Assembly: GCA_003640385.1 (NCBI GenBank)
Contig: RCAB01000008.1
Coordinates: 248,001-312,000 of the forward strand
Direction of reading: 5' to 3'
Length of the DNA stretch: 64,000 bases
Source: Setaria digitata
Taxonomy: Eukaryota > Nematoda > Chromadorea > Rhabditida > Setariidae
Every line of letters begins with the position of its first letter. Within the stretch, counting starts at the first letter, position 1. The notes below the pieces were generated by a model. It saw only the letters and a program-made list of their open reading frames with translations. It did not search any database and was not told the DNA's origin. Shown piece by piece: positions 1-12,505 of this stretch. The translations under genes and the position numbers were made by a program.

Positions 1-2275
1 AGACATTTACAGTTAAAATTCTATTCATCTGTGTTCCCCTTCACTAACAGCTAACACATCCGTATACTTCGATCATATTTGATTCTCAAAAGGTTGAAAG
101 CTTTTTGTAAGCTTAAATTATGAAACAATGAATGAAGAACTTTGATAGACTATGAAATTATTATCATTGATAAGAAATAAGTGGTCAGACTGTCGATGAC
201 GTTCGCGGTAATGATTGGGATCATCCCACTGACAACTTTATTGTTGACAGTACTGATAGGTACACGAAGAGATTGTAATTTCCTCAACGATAATATAATC
301 ATATGTAGAAGAGAAAGAGCAGGCAAATATGTACAGATAGGAATGATGGCGTCTTCTCGTCGTGATACCAAACACTGTTAACCTCCAGCCGAAAACAGTG
401 TCCGCAGATTGGTCATTATTGATATTTCTCATAATTTGGCTACTGAAGGAGAATGACTAACGAGTGAGGGAATAACTTGAGCAGATGAAAGAATAAAAAT
501 ATATAATGATTAATTAGTTCCATCACTGAAATCCTTCTTTTCAGTTATGGAAGCTGCTGCTCCTTCCTCTGCATTAACAACCATTGTATCAGTTACCGAG
601 CCTATAAAATTAGACTAATAAAAAATCATCACAGAAAAGCAATAATGAAATCAAAGATAACACTAGGACTTTTCTGATTTGCCGTTTTTAACGTGATTAA
701 GGAGTATTGTGCGCTGACTTCCTATGCCATTAATTCCAATACCGTAATCTATTTCTTTTCTACATTTGATTTGTTGCGATGAACAGATGGAGAGAAGCCA
801 AAATACTATAAAAACTTTTGATAAAGCGCTCCGTTGACTTGAGAACGTGTTATTTGTTATCATTCTGATCATTTTACTGTCTTATTTTTGTACGGATTTT
901 GTTTAAAAATTCTTTTACCTAGATAACAAACAATCAAGGCGACTTTTGATTGATTGGATTCTTTAAATTACGTCAGAATACTGTAAATAAACCAGTCAAA
1001 AGCACATAACAGAAAAATTTTTTTCAATCACAGTTTAGTTACAAATAAAGATGTAACAAGGCAGAGTGGAGAGAGTCCATTGTGTTATAGAAGCTTTACT
1101 AAAAGATAAACGATGAAATTTCAATTTACGCAAGGTATAGCAGACACGGAAGCGATTTTTATATGCTTGCATGAAATGGAATGTCACAATATACACACAT
1201 ATTATGTATTGTAAAAAAGCAGCCAATGTTGATGAAAGATCTGCTCATTTTTTTAGTATTCTTTCTTCCAAGATTTGCATTTTTTCTTCTCTTTTCCTTT
1301 TTTTGAATTCCTTTCACATCTCTTCATAAAGCTGTTCACCTTCCTTCTATCTCCTCCTTTTTTTCGCTTATGTTTTTTTTCAATTTTGATTATTAACATT
1401 CATCCAGTACTTCTTTTCAGTGTCTGTATAAAATAAATTAATTCCCGACATACATTTCTTCCCTTACTTTATATTTCCAGCCAGAAGCTATTTTCCATGT
1501 GGCTTAACATTTAAATTAATTCTGACCATCATATGCAGTAAGTAGCTAATTTGGTCAGTTGAAACTATTCAAATTCTCTAGAAGAAGATTACAGCGTAAC
1601 ATTTTGTCATGCCAGAAAAATTGTACTTCTTTTTCGACTTTTTATGAACGTGAACTGTACATTGCTTATTTTCTCTTACAAATCTAATTTGTGTTTTTCC
1701 AGGATTTTTGCAGTTTTAAAAATAACCCTTTGGTGTTGCTGAACTAGGATTCCTAATAGCCAGAACTTTTCATAAAGGCTCCTTTATAAAAAGATTGTAA
1801 AACTGCAATGCTTGTTTTGTTAGAACTATAATTTATGTTTCGAATTTAATGCACCAAATTTACTTTCTATAAAAGTTATAAGTGGTATTTATAGTATTTT
1901 TCGTTTTATTATAATATTTAATCAGTTCTTAATCGCATTAATGCTTTCATTTATTTTGTTTGACGAGATAGCAACCTACATTTCAAACAATATTTCAAGC
2001 CCATAGATGGAAAAAGAATGCTGTTGAGGTCCAGTTATTTTATTCTCTAAAAGTGTGTTAAACTGTAGAACTAAGTGAAAACTGTCAATATTACGATATT
2101 TTCGGACTATCATGCAATAATTCAGATGGTCAATACAAGCTAGAAATGCCTGCTGGAGATCACAAGTGTTATAGGCGATAATTTCTTGGACTCATAATTT
2201 ATTAATTGGATTAAAACAATAAAGATAACTATAGAGCCACTTAAACTATTTAACAATTTAGTAATGACTTCACTG

Positions 2276-2512
2276 TTAAACTAAGACATCAAAGTGACTG
2301 GTTCCCTCAACATCCGTGTAAAAAATTTCAACGACTCGATTTTTGATCATCAGCGATAAAACAAACACGTTTTGGTCACAATTTACACTTGCCCCGTTTT
2401 TACATGTCTGATGCATCTTCCAACACCCGTCCATAAATTCTTCATTAATTGCCACTGCTGTACGGCCAATTTCGCCAAACAAAACGACAAGGTAAGAACG
2501 GACGATGTTACA
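2276..2512 (-). CDS. Orphan exon-like open frame, cysteine-containing
   Basis: A minus-strand frame of about 79 codons ends in TAA at 2276-2278. Its composition looks like real protein: it contains GEIGRTAVAI, DGCWKMHQTCKNG and the beta-like stretch NRVVEIFYTDVEG. No ATG opens it, and an in-frame stop lies just upstream near 2513, so if real it is a last exon whose partners I cannot see, or a leftover of a dead gene. No family was recognised. The plus strand here shows no competing good frame. Confidence 0.25.
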   Translation of the reverse strand, partial: CNIVRSYLVVLFGEIGRTAVAINEEFMDGCWKMHQTCKNGASVNCDQNVFVLSLMIKNRVVEIFYTDVEGTSHFDVLV

Positions 2513-3590
2513 TTAGTGAATCACTGCTGAAGAAGGCTGACGAAAAGTGAAGTCACACCCATCACCGATTTCAAACCATTTCTCTTTTGAAGGAAAAACT
2601 TTAATTGTTCACCAACTGGGAGCAATTTTAGGTAAAGCACCTCCTCGTCCTGTTGGGACTGATAAATCTCCTCTGCTCTTCATTATATCATTACCTGTGA
2701 GGGGCAAAAGTCAATGAGAGAGAAGCTAAGATCAGATATGAAGTAATTAGCTCACAAACAATCATTAGAAGCGGTACAGAATGCATGGACTCAAATTATT
2801 TGGGGAAAGAAGTTTAGAAGTGCAATCGGTGTCAAGTTGGGGGTTCAGAGAGACAAATAATTCCTTTTTTCTCACTTTTTTGGTTTCCAAAATCTGTATT
2901 TAAAAAAGATTAGAAAACAAAGTGTATACGAGCCTCAGGCTGCTCTTCCCTTCGCAAAACTGAGGGGTGAGAGCAAGCAAACTGACAACACTCAAGAGTA
3001 AATTGATTGCTCATTTCGCATTTGCATACGTTGTTGGAACTTTCATTTAAAATCGGCTTAATTTGCTTATGGTAAATCAGTTCCTGAAGTAATGTTTGGT
3101 TATTTCACTGCTTACAGTGCATTTTTCATTGTTCTCGCTGAAGACATTATCGGTGAGAGTAAAGTTAAATGTAGTTCCAATATTTTCTGCAGTTTTGTTA
3201 CAAGCCATTTCTTCCATAGCATTTTGTCCTCTTATTATAAAACTTTTGTAAACAGTGAGTTTTTTTTTTCTTTCAGAAAATACAAGATTAATAAATCCTC
3301 CTAAGATTTTTAAACAAAATAATTCAGTCTGTGCAAGTCAATCCTAAAAGACTTCCAGTATTTCCTTTCTGAAAAATTCTGCAAAAGGCAGAATTATTGT
3401 AGAAGAGTTATCGCTAAACTGCACGGAAAGTGCAATCAGTCAGTTCGAGGTACCACCAGCCTTCATACAAGCTATGAATATTTCGTTCCATAAACACAAT
3501 TAATATAACGACACCTGACTGGGGCTGATATTCCATTAGTTTATGCAAAATTTTAATTCTTTACATTAGAATTTAACTCTTACTGATGAT

Positions 3591-3634
3591 ATGTTCATAA
3601 AATAATGTTCATAAAATGTTCATAAAATGTTCTA
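3591..3634. repeat. Short tandem repeat, unit ATGTTCATAAA
   Basis: Three to four near-identical copies of an 11-14 base unit lie head to tail. This looks like an ordinary AT-rich tandem repeat with no sign of function. Confidence 0.8.
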
Positions 3635-4110
3635 TGAATGCTATTACAGATGCGCCAGGTGATACAAGTAAATTATCAATGCTTAACCTTTTTGGAAGGT
3701 AGCTTGGGATATGAAGGCATTGGTTAATGAATTCATATAATATAAACCGTTATCAATCTGACCAATTTCAAACATATTCCAGCAAGAAGTTCCAAAATGG
3801 AGCAAGATGAATCAGTATTTTCAATGAACCCGCTGTTTGGAAATATTACGGAAAGTTAGTTTTTCAACTACTCGACAACTAGACTCTAAACTTTTCATTT
3901 TCTACTTCTCCAGATGATCGAGCTGTGAATTTGGATAAATACAAAAAGCGATATTTATGTCACTTGCGGATAAATTTTGCTAATTATAACACAATCAAAA
4001 AAAATATATTACTGCAATAATATTTGTGTAGAGTTTATTAAATCATATCCAAATGACATGATTTATGTTCTCTTCAAATTTTTTTTTTCATTAATTACAA
4101 ATTTGTAAAA

Positions 4111-6243
4111 ATGATTCAAGACCTACCTAGTAGTTGGTGGCTATTAAAATGCGCATACCCCTCAGACTCTTTACAATTTGTAGATTTCTTAGAGTTAATG
4201 ATGATAGATCCTGAACTTATTTTTCCAAAGCCAGTCTTGGCTGAAAAGCTCAAAGGAAAAGGTACCATTCGAAAAGCTAGAAAACACATCAACATAACGG
4301 CAATTGAAGGATCACGAAATGCTAAGAAGACATTTGTTTATCACGGAAGTTTCTTCGCTTTCTGCAGCACACTACTCGGAACGTATTTCATTGTGATTCT
4401 TGTATTTCAGGTCTGTGAATATTCACTCTCTTGACAGTTATGATCTGTTATTTCACATAATAGTAACCTTCATCTGCATCATTCTTGTATAATTCTTTTA
4501 GCGCAAAATGTTAGTACTTTTACGGAAAGTAAGAAAGCTGTGATGCACACAAGTCAATATCATTACTTATTTTTAATATAATATACTTCAAAACTTTGTA
4601 TTAATTTTCTTAGTGAACTATCATAAGTTTTCTATTCCTACTATATGGCAAGGCATATGCCGACAATACATTGAGTTTTGAATTAATACAATAATCAGCA
4701 AATTATTTTGTACGAACTTGTGGGTTAATCTAGACTTGGATTTTAATATCTCGTATAAAAATCAAAGATGGAATCTGTTCTATTAGCCCAGCTGAAAGCA
4801 CTACGTGGTGGTTTGATCAGGTAATAAATTTTCAAAATATATTCACCTGGTTGTTTTTCTAATATAAGGCAGGGTGTGAATGAAAAAAGTCAGAAAAATC
4901 GAAACGCCTTAGTCAAATGAGTCCAAAACATTTTTTTTTTTTAAGAAAGATATCTTCGAAGAAAATCTCTTAGGATTATTCAAAAAAAAAAAAAAAAAAA
5001 AAAACTATCTGAAATAAGTTGGTTAAACTACAAAATTTCAGGTGGAAAATGTGGGTGACGAACTGGTAAGGTCTCAAATCTTCATTATAAATATTTTTTG
5101 AAGTGTATGAAGTGGTGATGAAACCTTCTACTCTTCTGAAAAATCTTCTGCAGGGAATGATGAAGCAGTTACAAATAAATTAGATGAAGCACTTGAAAAT
5201 TTCTATTTGTCGGTAGTCACGACAAAAAAAATCACTTTATAATTTCCCAATCTGGATTTTTTAAAGGGGTTAAACTATTAGCCAGAGATGAGAAAAAAAA
5301 ATAATTGAGAAAAAACAGAACGACTTGAGTAGACGCAGAATAAATTCTCAAGTGAACAGCCGCAAAATGCTTATACTTACCGTAATTGTGGAAGACTTTG
5401 AGAATATTGATGCGGACAGAATTTTCTTACATGTGTTCTGTAATATAGGCACTGAGGTGACTTTTGTCGAAAATACGGCACATTATGGGTCAAAATTTGG
5501 AAGCTACCGCTACCGTACTTCCAACAAAGCGAAAATCCTCGAAGTCTCTTCAGTAACCAGCTATAATGAATATATTGTGACTAAATTAGATATCGTAATT
5601 TATTCATTTTTCAAATGAAAAGCTATCCATTTGGAATAATGACTACTAACATAATTTTTTCTCGTAAGATATACAGAAGATAGTGGGATAAGAGCAAAAT
5701 TATCATCCATCATTCTTTTTCTACGAGACCTTTTCATTTATATTTCATTTACCAACATTGGAACACAACATAAGCGGTTAGCAACTGCAAATATCATATT
5801 TGAAGTCGAATGGAATAGTAAGAGTGAAATAACATCCGAACTAACAAATGTACTGATGAGTTGTCAAACAAAATATGAAGTAAGGCCGGGAGAGAACAAG
5901 AAAATATCTGCCGCATATCCAGTCGCTAATTTACAGCTTCATTAATTAGATATCTAGGAAAGCGATAAGATGCCCAGGTATTGTAGCATCAATGAAATTG
6001 GGAGATAGAACTGTTCCTAATATTGATGTAACCGGTTTTCCATTGCTTCACTTTTCTGTCAGTCATTTTGGGTCATTGAAATTCAGATTTCCATCCAAAA
6101 TCATTCACCAGATTTTCAGATGAGTGATTTTGCTGGAAGTGCCTGAGAGCAACTAATTTAAAAGAACAGTCATTGTACTTCAGAAATTGGACTCATCAGG
6201 AACTGCATCAATTATATTAACAGAGAAGCTGCAAAGTTTGTGA
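4111..6243 (+). CDS. Unrecognised protein with one membrane segment
   Basis: Several consecutive plus-strand exons read as one protein. Exon 1 (4111-4410, 100 codons) starts at ATG and ends in a hydrophobic run, AFCSTLLGTYFIVILVFQ, after a basic stretch with KGKGTIRKARKH. This suggests an internal N-terminus and a single membrane segment. A short exon near 4502-4528 (RKMLVLLRK) fits phase 0. Later exons near 4769-4820 (GICSISPAESTTWWFDQ) and 5042-5065 follow. Longer ones at about 5350-5580 and 5690-5880 carry beta-rich sequence with a shared look (FLHVFCNIGTE and FIYISFTNIGTQ), possibly two copies of one fold. The last exons near 6000-6243 end in SIILTEKLQSL and TGA. I do not recognise the family. 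Exon joins after exon 1 are tentative, and the locus could be two genes. Confidence 0.45.
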
Positions 6244-7443
6244 ACAATACACTTTAGGTGCATAAAACGTAATTTATAAGTCGTAAGATTTCCTAAAATT
6301 GAAACTCTATTTTGTATATATGCCTTAATTTATCGCTTTTTTTAAAACAAGACTGTACAAGGCGTGATCCTCTTATAACTTCATTGATATAAAATTTCCT
6401 TTTGCAGAACAATGCCCTAAAGCAAATTGCTTTCAGTTTGACAACAACATGCACATTACAACGCTCCGTCTACAATTAATCTCCTAATAAATAAATAGAA
6501 ACTTTCTTTTATATAATGGGAAACATGAACTTACACTCAAAATATTAACTGGAGAAAATGAGAAACGATCAATATTCGTAAAAAGTTCAATGTATTTTTG
6601 CAGAAAGAAATATGACATACAGCTGGCTCTTCTCAATAAATGCTTTTCTTTACAGTAGATTTCGTCAACTGCAAAGTTTATAAGTAATCCATTCCAAGAA
6701 AAATACAGAACTACAACAGATGTGTGCAAGAAAGTCACTTCATTCATTCGCCTCATTTCTGTTCTATTATTATATTTCCCAGTTGCAAAAGGCAAAAATG
6801 AAGCTCCCCTACCCAAACACAGTCCTCATATTTCGAGAATTATAATTAGCTTCCTGTTTACCAATCTTTACAGTCAGCTTGTCCTAAAAGTTTTGTTACA
6901 AGATAAGGGGACTGTGAAAAAAACATTGGAAAATCGCAATGTAATAAAAATTATCATTTCTCTACCGAAGAACACTCCAAATGGTTACTGCGATTACTAA
7001 CTTTTGACATAATATCGAATCTCTAAATCATACACAAAAGAACCACTAAACGTTCAGATTACACAGCATAACGAAAACCCGATCTCTGCAATCATTTCCT
7101 GCTTCAGATAGCTCAACGCGATGAAATTTTGGCCACCAAGATTTTCGTAATTCCCATTGTGCACGTAACAAATTATCATCACGCACATGCTGCACTGCAG
7201 CCCACAAAAACATCCACGCGCAATCATTCCTTCTGAATGCCGTAAAATTTACAGCACAAAAAGTTTAGCCGACCAAAACTGCCTTTAGAGTTTAGTTACC
7301 AAACAGCGATGTCAATGCATAAAAGAGAAAATACTGGTGGTTTTGTAGGTTATCTATCAATTTAATAACAAATCTTCTTGGTTTATCAAAGAACATGTTA
7401 AGCATTATAATCCTTTAAGTAATCCTTTTGCATGAACTCTAAA
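6244..7443. other. Intergenic, nothing recognised
   Basis: The stretch separates a plus-strand gene end from a minus-strand gene end, a convergent arrangement. Overlapping open frames at 6484-7000 on both strands lack splice context and conserved motifs. Confidence 0.5.
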
Positions 7444-10400
7444 TTAATATCCAACTTGAACAAACCTATTCGTTCCGTAATCCAGGAAGATAAACAGAAG
7501 TTTGCAAATGTGTCGTAGCATTTCTTCCGGAAAGTCATAATTGTAAGGATTCAAAAGGCGCGGCTGTAACCAATCCAGTACGATTGGATCTGACATAGAA
7601 TTAAATTGCGGCAAGACCTGAAACAAAAAAGCCAGCGTAGTTTTTACAGTGTTTACTTGTACAAACCAGCTGGGCAATTCGTTTTCTCTTTTTTTGAAAA
7701 AAGGAGGAAAAGATATCATTCTTAATTAATATAAGATTAAGATTAAAGGAAAAACACAAGCTTACAGCATCAAGTAAGAAATTAGCTTCATCAACCATGT
7801 TGTCCGCCAACAAAGCACGATAACAATCAACAATCATAATGGGAGTTTTATGGCAGCATTCCACCAAAGCATTCATTAGCGCATCAATTTTTCCGACACA
7901 ATGTAAGTAATGAACCGCTACAGAGATAAAAACACTCTCTTGTCCAGATTCTACATCCTGTAATAATGACCAATTTTACAGATTATGAAATAATATTTAA
8001 AAAAAAAACAAAGATTTTTAATATATATTAATTATTAGATTCGCTTAAGCTTTTCTAACTTTTTGGAAGTTTTCTATTAAATTAATAAGTAGATTGGCTA
8101 GATTTTCGTCACTCACAATCTGACCGGAAATCTAGTATTCATCGTACTTAAGAATTTAGAACAATATAGTACTGTCCAAGTAAATGAAATTTCGCATAAA
8201 TTATGTACAATCGCGGCCTATACATGCTTTTTGCATGAAAGTAAATTCATTCTATGTTCCATTTATCTTTAAAGTCTACAATGCCAACAGATCGATAAAA
8301 CTGTGTTCGTATAATTGCTAGAGAAGCTAATGGTTCACTAACAACATCTTTGCGCTTCAAGGAACGTATTGTAATGCTTAGTTCAAAACAGTTCAAAATA
8401 GTATTGATAAGTTTTACCAACAAAGTTCCAATGATCTCATCTCCTAAGTCAAATGACTTGTTTTGCACATTATCTTCTCTTTTTAAGCGCCACTGTTCAT
8501 AGCGGGATAACACCTTGTAAGCCCGAAGAATGGTACTATACTGAAATTTGAACAGATCTTGTAAGTGGGGAGAAATTTGAATCAAAAGTTGTATGAGGAA
8601 GTGACAATATTCATAAACCCTCTTTAAGATTTTATGGATAAAAATTCAAACAAATGAATTAAAAAATCAAATTTAATATAAAACCCTGTGTTTTTGAGCG
8701 ACGGGTGGTAAGGATGAAGTTGCGCTGATCAAATCTTGCATTTCCTGCTCTTGACCATTTGCGATAGCATATATAAGCAGCTCTGTGACGTATAGGAGTG
8801 AATTATTTTCAACATCAAATGTTAAATTCTGAAAAACTAACATAATTGCACTGCTGCCCAATATTAAGTACAAACTTAATCGGTTTGTTTAGCTTCTCTC
8901 TACTCCTCTTTTTCCCCACGTTGGAAAACTTTACAAAGTGAGGCATATACGAACAAGGATATTCAAATATTATAAAAGAACTCACGGAGTATTTCCTTTC
9001 AGCTGCAATCAAGACAAGCATTAATTCTGCTGCCGACTTAATTATAATGTCGCGTGGAATATTGTACTGCATAAAACGCTCAACACCCGTTCGAAATATT
9101 GTTGACGCATAAGGAAACACCATTCGAGATGTTTTATCCAAATTATTTCCGAGTTGCTTACGATATGCTTCGGGAACACCTTTTAAATTTTGTCGGAGAG
9201 ACGGCAAATGACCTTAAAGTTAGACCTGAAGAATCGGAATGAAAACTTCAAGATTTAATATAAGACACTACGAGCCCAGCATTTGGATTCAAATTTGATC
9301 CACTTCAAAGTTGATTTCGAAAGTTCGATATTCTGCTACAGTGAGAGTCAGAAATTTTTGATAAGGAGATTAAACTAAAATGATTTCCATAACATTTCTT
9401 GATATGTAATTTGCAAGATTTAATGATAGTTCAATGGGAAATTAATAATTTTTTTCCCAACAAAATTCGAAGAAATATTTGATTTTATAACATAACGAAG
9501 ATTTCAGCGGCGATTAACACTTAATTTACATAATTACCTAAAAAAAAGCCAACTTTCGACCAATCCTGATTCAGCACTGCTTCTCGAATTAATATAATGC
9601 GTTGTTTGAAATCATGCTGACGCACTTCGCGATGAATACTATCTTTTTTTCTAAATGAAACACATGAATTCACACAAAACAGTATTATAATATACGCTGG
9701 TTTCTTATGAATTCATCTTATGACAGCTGTAAAGTTTGCTATTCACCATCCATACCTGTTGAATAACTAACAACACTCAATGAAAATTGCTCCTGAGAAG
9801 TGTTGACATTTTCACTTTTTAAATGAGAATATAGTTGACAAACTGTTTAGCGACTGATATGCTAAGCGACTTATTATCACAATAGAAAAAGTACCGAAAA
9901 AAGATATTAGTTTAATACATAAGCCAGTATTCACTAATGAAAATGTTAATTGCAAGTAGAAATGATATGTCCGATGTACCAAAACAAAAAAGAAAATGAT
10001 ATTCTTTTAATTTTGAAGCAATGAAAATATGGAACCGAATAAAAATACAAAAGTTAGGAAGAAATGTCCCTGGCTTACAAAGTAGTACAACAAATTGAAC
10101 GAACCGAAAAAAGGGAGTCATAAATTCCTCCAACCATTTTGAATAGTCAAGTGAACATTCGAGATTATCTATTTCTAGGAATCTAAAAATGAATATTTAT
10201 TTTGAAACAGGATAGTATATGGTTTAGGAGCGATAAAAACCAATTTTATAGCCATTACTACTTGATTTATTTAACAGGAATTAAGAAAAATGAAAATACA
10301 GACAAATCTACAAGTGACTTTAAAGTGATCTTCCCTTTCTTCCTTTCTATGTCGTGTTTGTCAATTCTCACTGAATTTATTTAATTTCCCAATTCATTAG

Positions 10401-11400
10401 GACAATCTAATCCATCCATCAGGAAGTCCTCCTCCCCACCCCATACGATACACATCATGAAACCATCCGTTACGGTCCACCAACCTACCGGTACTTTGAA
10501 CCATCTAGCTTTGCCGACCAAAATCTGCAAAGCTTTAGCTTTTTTGAATCATACAAAACTGTACTCTTCAACGTCGCCCCTCTTTCAATTAGGCGCCCAA
10601 TTTTTAATGAACAGTATTTTGAATATTAGATGTTTACAATAAAAAGTGGAGTACTAATATTCTTTCCAGCACTGGAAAACGCACTGAGTAAAAAAAGGTA
10701 TTCTTCCAATCTGCAATCCGAGATGATGGGAGTAAAACACTTGTCAAAACCATACATATTTATAAGACTGAGGTTACGTGGTAACCCATATAATCCTTTG
10801 ATGCGCATTATACTTTCAAGCTTTCTACACATCCATCGAGCAGCAACTTCCTTGAAACGTCGAAAACTAGCCTCCTTGAAACCATATTTGATTGTAATAG
10901 CAAACAAATTAGCAACGACCTGAAACATATCTTAAAATATCATAAAATCAGTATTAATTTGCAATTGACAATTCTGTATTAATATAGAATGTGCAATTGA
11001 AATCTCCGCAAATCTTTACCACTTATACTTTTCCTGCTTAAAAATGAATTCTTCTCTATTATTTTTCTTCACAGCTTCTGTAAAAATAAGAAAGCGCGTT
11101 CCAAAACCAACCAAGATGCCGACAATTTGTTGTTCCAACCGCCTCATAAACAGCAAACAATATTTATCAAACAACTGTTCCAATCTTTTGTTTCCAAATT
11201 GATCTGCAAACAGCAAAATTCCATTTACTCATTTTAGTTAAGTTTTTAACAATGGTGAGAAAGAATAAATGCATTTTTCCATTCACTATTACCCATAAAT
11301 GCAGCATGGCTGGCTTTCCGGCCTATTGAATACTTTGAAACTGGCTGTATTCAAGCGTTATTCGAATGCTTCAAAGCTTGGTAAGATGTCAAATAGGTGC
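7444..11400 (-). CDS. Large helix-rich protein, unrecognised
   Basis: At least eight minus-strand exons with good splice borders read as one protein. In order they include about 11340-11280 (GRKASHAAFM), about 11210-11040 (FGNKRLEQLFDKYCLLF), about 10919-10650 (FKEVAARWMCRKLESIMRIK), about 10600-10485 (IGRLIERGATLKS), about 9650-9545 (REVRQHDFKQRIILIREAV), about 9210-9000 (RMVFPYASTIFRTGVERFM), about 8830-8690, about 8590-8260, about 7960-7770 and 7620-7444, ending in FVQVGY and TAA. The text is almost wholly amphipathic helix, with no signal peptide, membrane segment or catalytic motif, which suggests a HEAT/ARM-type scaffold. I considered an exportin or other karyopherin but could not anchor it on a diagnostic motif. 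The 5' end is unresolved because the frame near 11350-11460 is broken by stops. The gene lies downstream of, and on the same strand as, the RRM/RS gene. Confidence 0.5.
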
Positions 11401-12245
11401 GACTTGGACATAAAGGAAATCTCTTGATTGTGCATCAGTACCACTATGTGTATTGGCTGCAAACACTCCCACTTCACAACAAATGGAAAATGAGTTCAGC
11501 GAGCTATGCCAAATTCTTTAATTTCAATTTAATCCAATTCAATAGATACATAATATCCCCAAGATATTTGTAGTCAAGATGCAATCAAAACAAAATTAAA
11601 TTAGGTCAAAGATATCGAAACGCTAGTCATAATGACCATTTTCATTCCCGTAATATCTTTCCGCTGATTTCGACATCCCTTATAATGAAATATTCGAAGT
11701 ACACTGGTCCACAAAAAAAAAAAAAAAAAAACCGAAAAAAAAAAACACCTCTTTTCCGTCTTCCAGAATAAATAACTTCCATTGAAACTGTAAAACATTT
11801 GTTTCCCGTATTCACAAAACTGAAATTATTACTGAACTGCTACTGTGCAAAAGATCGACCATTGCGTCAACATGCACACAAGGTACCTCAATACTTCCTA
11901 CACCTTAAATCCTCATAGTCCTTACCACGAAAAGATTTTAGTAACCAAAAATCAACTGCATGGGATAAAACCAGTGAAACAGTTCAAACTGCAACATAAA
12001 GCACAGAACTTCGAAATTTTATGCCATGAAAACATCACATTTAGTTAAAAATAATTAATTGGAATTAAGCAGAAAGTGAAGATCAACAAGATGTTATGTA
12101 AAAATTTTATACGATACAGACAAGCAACAATACGGATACTATTAACCGACAGAAAAAAAAATTTTTAAACTTTAGTTCAACTAATATTTTAAAAGGAATC
12201 AGAAAAGTAAGAAAATGCACCGATACATAGCTTACTCCTTATAAT
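11401..12245. other. Intergenic or unresolved 5' region
   Basis: It may hold the first exons of the helix-rich gene, but I could not fix them. It includes A-rich runs at about 11710-11750. The open frame on the plus strand at 11845-12048 has no splice or family support. Confidence 0.4.
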
Positions 12246-12485
12246 CTACTGCTGAAGGAAAATCATATCTCCTAAACCAACTAAAAAACTCCCAAGTGGA
12301 AGTAAGCCAGAAAACCAACCAACAACATCTAAAATAGTAAATAAGATATAGAATATTAATGAAAACTAGATAATGACACGGAAACTTTAAATTTTTTAAA
12401 GTAAAGAGTATATGAAATGAATTATTTAACTCACCAGACAGAATAATTCCGGAATTAGACTCAAACGCGTGAATTTTCTTGCTCA
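12246..12485 (-). CDS. Tiny two-exon ORF directly after the RRM/RS gene
   Basis: An ATG at 12485 lies 20 nt past the stop of the upstream RRM/RS gene. Exon 1 encodes MSKKIHAFESNSGIILS and ends at a GTGAGT donor. Joining it in phase to the exon after TATTTTAG (near 12330) gives a 44-residue product ending in VGLGDMIFLQQ and TAG at 12246-12248, with a hydrophobic, glycine-rich second half that could cross a membrane. Reading the second exon in another frame gives an open stretch up to a GTAAGC donor near 12240, so this could instead be the 5' end of the helix-rich gene. No family was recognised. Confidence 0.3.
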
Positions 12486-12505
12486 TTATTTATAATTAAT
12501 ACATG

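Larger units (their letters stand above)
1..4110. other. Gene-poor flank
   Basis: I find no convincing multi-exon gene here. Short open frames exist on both strands but are mostly AT-rich and low in complexity. The exceptions are one cysteine-containing minus-strand frame at 2276-2512 and a small tandem repeat at 3591-3634, both listed separately. Confidence 0.5.

Noticed and set aside
3092..3304. 70-codon plus-strand open frame with hydrophobic start
   Set aside because: Low-complexity Phe/Ser-rich text without supporting exons. Likely chance.
4979..5006. Long A-run that could mark a processed retrocopy
   Set aside because: No intronless gene copy or target-site duplication flanks it. Similar A/T runs are frequent throughout the window.
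7444..11400. Assignment of the helix-rich gene to exportin-4
   Set aside because: One exon can be loosely aligned to the helical repeats, but the C-terminus and N-terminus do not match, so I left it unnamed.
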